Of a DNA stretch of 64,000 bases, positions 59,657 through 64,000 are shown piece by piece. Source of the stretch: Runella rosea (GTDB lineage: Bacteria; Bacteroidota; Bacteroidia; Cytophagales; Spirosomataceae); assembly GCF_003325355.1 (NCBI RefSeq), contig NZ_CP030850.1:4395501-4459500 (forward strand). The letters run 5' to 3'. Position 1 is the first letter of the stretch. Every line of letters starts with the position of its first letter. Under the pieces are notes generated by a model that was not told the DNA's origin, searched no databases, and was given only the letters and a program-made list of their open reading frames with translations. The position numbers were made by a program, and so were the translations under genes.

Positions 59657-59672
59657 TCCAAATCCGTACCAA
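59657..59672 (-). promoter_or_regulatory. Sigma-54-like -24/-12 promoter, locus 3
   Basis: On the minus strand TTGGTACGGATTTGGA shares TTGGTACG with loci 1 and 2 and keeps the 10-nt GG-to-GA spacing. The -12 side (TTTGGA) is weaker. Confidence 0.5.
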
Positions 59673-59724
59673 AAATATAAGTATTTGATAATCAATAATT
59701 AAAAAAAATGTCAGGGTAAAAAAA

Positions 59725-59761
59725 TGTCCATAAACGGACATTTTCAGTTCGTTTATGGACA
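59725..59761 (-). promoter_or_regulatory. Tandem palindromic activator-type sites, locus 3
   Basis: TGTCC-N6-GGACA (59725-59740) and AGTTC-N6-GGACA (59746-59761) have centres 21 bp apart and lie 53 bp upstream of the sigma-54-like element at 59657. Confidence 0.6.
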
Positions 59762-59775
59762 AAGAGATTCGTAAA

Positions 59776-59808
59776 CATAAAACACGGAGAACGTACCCAT
59801 TCCGTGTT
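59776..59808 (-). terminator. Terminator after permease I
   Basis: An 8-bp stem, AACACGGA (59781-59788) with TCCGTGTT (59801-59808), has a 12-nt loop and is followed on the minus strand by TTTATG. It lies 9 bp after the stop of paralogue I and separates it from the locus 3 promoter. Confidence 0.65.
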
Positions 59809-59816
59809 CCGAATAC

Positions 59817-62243
59817 TTACTCCGATTTCAAACTCGTCACAGGATTCATCAACGCGGCCTTGATGCTCTGAAAACTGACCGTGAGAAAGGCAACACTTAC
59901 CGCAAGGAGCGCCGTGGCCGCAAAAACCCACCATTCAATGTCAATTTTATAAGGAAAATCAGCCAGCCACTTGTTCATCACGTACCACGCCACTGGCGAC
60001 GCAATAATCAACGCAATTAAGACAAGACCGATGAATTCGACAGAAAACAGGCTCACAATTTGACCCGTAGAAGCGCCCAATACTTTGCGGATTCCCACCT
60101 CTTTGGTTCTTGATTCGGCCATGAAAGCCACGACGCCATATAGCCCTAAGCAGCCAATAAAAATGGCAATGCTTGCCAGCAATCGGAAGAGCGCATACAT
60201 GCGTTCTTCGTTTTTATAAAAGTTATTCAGTTTGTCGTCCAAAAACTCATACTTAAACGCAAAATCAGGAAAAGTGGCATTCCAAGTAGTTTCTACTTGG
60301 CCGATTAATTGGCTGATGGCTTCAGTTCCACCCCGTTGCGTCGAAAGTTTAATACCGAGCGATTGGTACGTATCGCGTCGGGTGGTTAGTACACACGGAT
60401 TGGTCTCTTGGTGGAGCGAAAAAGTGTTAAAATCTTTGACCACTCCAACAATCGGCTTTTTTACCCTGCTGCGGCCGCCGACACTTAGGTGCTTGCCGAT
60501 AATATCGTTCGGGTTTTGAAAGCCCATTTTTTTTACAAACGATTCATTGACAATAACTTCTCGTATTGTGTCAGCGGGTAGGTACATTCGCCCCGCAATC
60601 AATTTCAACCCGTAGGTGTTGATATAGGAGGTGTCTGCCATGCGCATCACGATGCTGAAATCGGCTGGCTTTTCGGCGTTTTCAAACCGAAAACTCGACC
60701 ACCAGTTGCCGTCTGAAGAGGGAACCGAAATGCCGTAGCTTAAAGACTTCACGTTGGGCAAGGCGGCCAATTGGGCCCGTAGTGTTTCGAGTTGACCAGG
60801 CTTGCGTTCGGGGATATTGATTGTGAGCACTGCTTCTTTGTCATAGCCTAAATCCGCCGAACGAAGGTGGGTCATTTGGTTGTAAGCGATGATGGTGCCG
60901 ATAACAAGCATCTGTGAAATGGCAAATTGAAATATAATCAGCCCTCGGCGAAGCGATAACTGGTTGCCACCTGTCGTGCGCATTTTGCCCTTCAGTGCCA
61001 AAATAGGTTGATAACCAGATAAAACCAATGCCGGGTAAAAACCAGCTAGCACGGTTGTGACCAAAGCCAATAATAGTACAAAACCAACAACGACGGGGTC
61101 GAACAGCACGAGTGCAGAAGCTTTAATATCAAGTAATTCGGCCACGTGGGACATGGATAAATACGCTACTAAAAAGGCCAACACAATGGCGAAACCCGTC
61201 ATCAGGCCCGTTTCGCTCAAAAATTGACGCACCAACTGAAATCTGGAGCTGCCTAGTACTTTGCGTACCCCTACTTCTTTGGCGCGGCGCAGTGCTTGGG
61301 CGGTAGCCAGATTGATGAAATTGACGCAGGCCGTAATCAGGATAAACAACCCAATCAGAGCCATGGCCCAAATCATCTGTTTGCTGACGGTTCGGCTCGC
61401 AGGGTTCTCGGTACGGGTATCAAAATGGAGGTCAGTCAGTGGCTGTAATTCATATTGGATCTCTTTGGCATCGTCGGATTCGAGGTATTTGTTGACAAAT
61501 GGCACCAACCGTTGCTGCATTCGGGCGGCGGTTACTTTTTCGGGTAAAGCCAGATAAATCTGAGCACCGCTGTAGGTGGAGCCCCAAGATTCCCAGTCTC
61601 CGTTGGCACCGTATTGTTTGAGTGAAGCAAATGATAGCAGAACCTCAAATGGGAGACTCGTCGTGGCTGGTGGGTCCTTTACAATGCCCGTTACGACGAA
61701 ATCCATTTTGTTTTCAATCTTGATGGATTTTCCCATCGGGTCAGCGTCGCCGAAATATTTCTTCGCAATGCGTTCCGTCAACACAACCGTATTTGGATTC
61801 TTCAAGGCCGCTTTTGCATTTCCCGCTTTCCATTGATAGTCAAACAATTGGAAGTACTCAGGCTCTATAAAAGCGATAACGCTGCCTTCTTCCTGAAACT
61901 TGTTCGCTTTTTGATTATTGACCCTTACCAGTGCACCGTAGAGGTCATAAACCATCGTCACTTGGTGTTTTAGCTCGGGAAAATCATTGCGGAGAGCGGC
62001 TAAAGCGGGCAACGGAAGGCCAGTGTTTCGGTCATCTCCTTCAGAAGTTTTGTTGAAGGTAATGATTCGGTACGTGCGGTCGGCATTGGCGTTGTGTTGG
62101 TCGTAGCTTAATTCGTAGCGAATGGCCAAAAACAACATGAGGCAGCAGGCCAGCGCGAATGTGAGTCCGGCGATGTTGATGAGCGAGTAATTCCAATCGC
62201 GCTTGAGGGCGCGGAGGGCAGTTGTGACATAATTTTTTAACAT
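59817..62243 (-). CDS. ABC permease, double MacB_PCD/FtsX (paralogue I)
   Basis: An 808-residue permease. It starts MLKNYVTTALRALKRDWNYS, an N-terminus less like the common KIAFRNLLKNK form. It has a first core with TVVLTERIAKKYFGDADPMG, FtsX block 1 with RAKEVGVRKVLGSSR near 326 and a second core with VIVNESFVKKMGFQNPNDIIG. FtsX block 2 has ESRTKEVGIRKVLGAST near 716, and the protein ends NPVTSLKSE. It follows paralogue J by 16 bp, so both are on one transcript that ends at the hairpin at 59776. Confidence 0.9.
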   Translation of the reverse strand: MLKNYVTTALRALKRDWNYSLINIAGLTFALACCLMLFLAIRYELSYDQHNANADRTYRIITFNKTSEGDDRNTGLPLPALAALRNDFPELKHQVTMVYDLYGALVRVNNQKANKFQEEGSVIAFIEPEYFQLFDYQWKAGNAKAALKNPNTVVLTERIAKKYFGDADPMGKSIKIENKMDFVVTGIVKDPPATTSLPFEVLLSFASLKQYGANGDWESWGSTYSGAQIYLALPEKVTAARMQQRLVPFVNKYLESDDAKEIQYELQPLTDLHFDTRTENPASRTVSKQMIWAMALIGLFILITACVNFINLATAQALRRAKEVGVRKVLGSSRFQLVRQFLSETGLMTGFAIVLAFLVAYLSMSHVAELLDIKASALVLFDPVVVGFVLLLALVTTVLAGFYPALVLSGYQPILALKGKMRTTGGNQLSLRRGLIIFQFAISQMLVIGTIIAYNQMTHLRSADLGYDKEAVLTINIPERKPGQLETLRAQLAALPNVKSLSYGISVPSSDGNWWSSFRFENAEKPADFSIVMRMADTSYINTYGLKLIAGRMYLPADTIREVIVNESFVKKMGFQNPNDIIGKHLSVGGRSRVKKPIVGVVKDFNTFSLHQETNPCVLTTRRDTYQSLGIKLSTQRGGTEAISQLIGQVETTWNATFPDFAFKYEFLDDKLNNFYKNEERMYALFRLLASIAIFIGCLGLYGVVAFMAESRTKEVGIRKVLGASTGQIVSLFSVEFIGLVLIALIIASPVAWYVMNKWLADFPYKIDIEWWVFAATALLAVSVAFLTVSFQSIKAALMNPVTSLKSE

Positions 62244-62259
62244 GGCTGTTGGGATTGTA

Positions 62260-64000
62260 TTATTCTGATTTTAAAGATTTTACGGGATTCATTAGGGCGG
62301 CTTTGATACTCTGAAAACTCACCGTCAGAAATGCGATGCCAACCGCCAGAAAGGCAGTTACGCCAAAGACCCACCACGGAATATCAATTCGGTACGCAAA
62401 GTCCTTGAGCCACAGGTGCATGGCATACCAAGCAACTGGCGAAGCGATGAGGAGAGCGATAAGAACGAGTTTGATAAAATCAGTTGAAAGGAGCGTTACG
62501 ACGCTGCCCACGCTGGCACCCAGCACTTTCCGAATGCCAATCTCCTTAGCGCGTTGCTCGGCGGTGTAGGTGGCCAGTGCAAATAGGCCCAAACAAGAAA
62601 TGAAAATCGAAATGGCCGCAAAAATCAAAAAGAGTGTGCGCTGTTTTTGTTCGGCTTGGTACTGGTCGTTGAAGCGTTCATCCAAGAAGGTGTATTCAAA
62701 CGGATTGTTCGGAAAAAACTGTTTCCACACCTTTTCAACGTGAGCAATGGCCGCGGGCAAATCGCCCGTTTTAGCGCTCACCGATAGCCGACTACGCCAG
62801 CTTGGACGCATAAACATCACCATCGGGGCAATTTTCTGGTGCAGCGATTCAAAATGAAAGTCCCTGACCACGCCAACCACTTGTCCGTCGAGGTTGCCGT
62901 ATTTGAAGCGTTGACCAATGGCCGCTTCGTTGTTTTTCCAACCAATTGCTTTTATGGCCGCCTCATTCAGAATAAAATTGGTGGTATCAGCCCCGAAAGT
63001 CCGTGAGAAATCACGGCCAGCGGCGAGTTGTATTTCGTAGGTGTTGATAAAATCATAATCGGTCGAAAGTCCCTTGATTTCGGTGCTGACGGGCGTGGTG
63101 GTATCACCTTTGGCAACGGAAGCTCCCATCGAATCCAACAGCCGAATCGTAGGCACGCGCGAAGAATGCGTCACGTTGGTAATGCCCGAATGTTGTTTGA
63201 GTTGTTGCTTAAGTGTCTCAAAATCAGCCGCAGAACTTCCCACGCCCGACATGACCAAAATCTGCTCCTTTTTATAACCCGTCTTTTGGTTCATCATAAA
63301 ATCAAGCTGATTGTAGACTACGCTCGTGCAAATAATCAAGGGGCAGGCAATGGCAAACTGCGTGATTACCAGTACTTGGCGTAGTTTGCCGTTTTTGAGG
63401 GCATTCACAATACTGCCTTTCAGGACTTGAATAGGTTGGTAGGCAGTTAGGAAAAAAGCGGGGTAACTTCCCGCGGCTAAACCCGTGATTAATACCGCTA
63501 AGGTGGCCGTTAATAAAAATTGTCCGCTGAATAATTGCGTGAAAGAGAGGTTTTTGTTGGTAAAATTATTGAGTGCAGGAAGCAACGTCGCCGTGGCAAT
63601 CAGCGCCAATACCAACGCAAAAAACGTCACCAAAATAGATTCGCTCAAAAACTGCCCAATGAGCTGTTGCCGCAATGCCCCCACTGCTTTCCGCATTCCT
63701 ACTTCCTTGGCGCGGCTGGCCGAGCGGGCCGTGGCCAAATTCATGTAATTGATGCAGGCAATCAGCAAAATAAACAACGCAATGGCCGAGAAAATGTAGA
63801 CGTATTTGATGTCACCGCCTGGCTCAATTTCGTAGTCTAAGTGTGAATAAAGGTGAATATCAGGCACTTTTGTCAAATGAAGTTCAGAGTATTTGGAGCC
63901 TTTGGTACCGTTATGTTCGGGCAGGTGCTTGTCCTGAAACGCCGGAAAGGCTTTTTCTAGTTTGGCGGGGTCGTAGTTGGCAGGGAGTAAAAAATAGGTG
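62260..64000 (-). CDS. ABC permease, double MacB_PCD/FtsX (paralogue J, 5' end outside)
   Basis: The frame stays open to the last base of the window, so the N-terminal helix and part of the first periplasmic core (roughly 230 residues) lie outside. The visible 579 residues contain the end of core 1 (YFLLPANYDPAKLEKAF, LTKVPDIHLYSHLD), FtsX block 1 with RAKEVGMRKAVGALR and a second core with FILNEAAIKAIGWKNNEAAIG. FtsX block 2 has EQRAKEIGIRKVLGASV, and the protein ends NPVKSLKSE. The array therefore continues beyond the window. Confidence 0.88.
   Translation of the reverse strand, partial: TYFLLPANYDPAKLEKAFPAFQDKHLPEHNGTKGSKYSELHLTKVPDIHLYSHLDYEIEPGGDIKYVYIFSAIALFILLIACINYMNLATARSASRAKEVGMRKAVGALRQQLIGQFLSESILVTFFALVLALIATATLLPALNNFTNKNLSFTQLFSGQFLLTATLAVLITGLAAGSYPAFFLTAYQPIQVLKGSIVNALKNGKLRQVLVITQFAIACPLIICTSVVYNQLDFMMNQKTGYKKEQILVMSGVGSSAADFETLKQQLKQHSGITNVTHSSRVPTIRLLDSMGASVAKGDTTTPVSTEIKGLSTDYDFINTYEIQLAAGRDFSRTFGADTTNFILNEAAIKAIGWKNNEAAIGQRFKYGNLDGQVVGVVRDFHFESLHQKIAPMVMFMRPSWRSRLSVSAKTGDLPAAIAHVEKVWKQFFPNNPFEYTFLDERFNDQYQAEQKQRTLFLIFAAISIFISCLGLFALATYTAEQRAKEIGIRKVLGASVGSVVTLLSTDFIKLVLIALLIASPVAWYAMHLWLKDFAYRIDIPWWVFGVTAFLAVGIAFLTVSFQSIKAALMNPVKSLKSE

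Noticed and set aside
34606-64000. A complete MacAB-TolC-type efflux system
   Set aside because: Only permeases are present; no adaptor, ATPase or TolC-like gene is in the window.

Overview
The window looks like chromosomal DNA of a Bacteroidota bacterium of the order Cytophagales (Runella/Dyadobacter/Spirosoma-like; genus is inference). Grounds: SusC/SusD and other TonB-linked outer-membrane systems, DUF4249 and standalone Reg_prop propeller proteins, many large double-FtsX ABC permeases, TAnnTTTG-type promoter elements and few Shine-Dalgarno sequences. I saw no rRNA, tRNA, CRISPR array, insertion sequence or phage gene.

Layout. (1) 1-1237: 3' end of a GH109-like Gfo/Idh/MocA oxidoreductase and a Bax-inhibitor-1 family membrane protein. 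(2) 1725-7741 (+): SusC, SusD and an exported M19 dipeptidase, suggesting a peptide-uptake locus. (3) 7884-14942 (-): four-gene envelope operon (unknown exported protein, STN/TonB receptor, DUF4249 lipoprotein, MG2/plug-like protein). (4) 15084-27216: housekeeping and metabolic genes: TolB-propeller amidohydrolase, bile-acid-symporter-like transporter, acyl-CoA synthetase, glutamine-synthetase family enzyme, exported Fe/Mn superoxide dismutase, LspA, proline dehydrogenase and fused DAHP synthase/chorismate mutase. (5) 27292-34497 (-): ToxR-like membrane-anchored regulator, then a compact operon of three small secreted proteins, four paralogous seven-bladed Reg_prop proteins and a broken YceI-like gene. 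(6) 34606-64000 (-): ten paralogous double-FtsX ABC permeases, seven of them in tandem (47018-64000), interspersed with a Kazal-type lipoprotein, small unknown proteins, a PA14-OmpA protein, a PQQ-type propeller and an ankyrin-like protein. No ABC ATPase is encoded in the window.

The most interesting signal is non-coding. Three loci in the permease region (41.35-41.46, 43.91-44.01 and 59.66-59.76 kb) share one architecture: two 16-bp TGTCC-N6-GGACA-like sites, centres 20-21 bp apart, lying 53-55 bp upstream of a TTGGTAC(G/A) element with sigma-54 -24/-12 spacing. This suggests that the ATPase-less permease operons form a sigma-54/enhancer-binding-protein regulon. The same region carries a family of GTAGGGGCAGGC-ended palindromic repeats, two of them expanded by 15-16-bp tandem units; one supplies a permease stop codon. 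A 17-codon ORF followed by an intrinsic terminator precedes one permease gene and looks like an attenuator leader.
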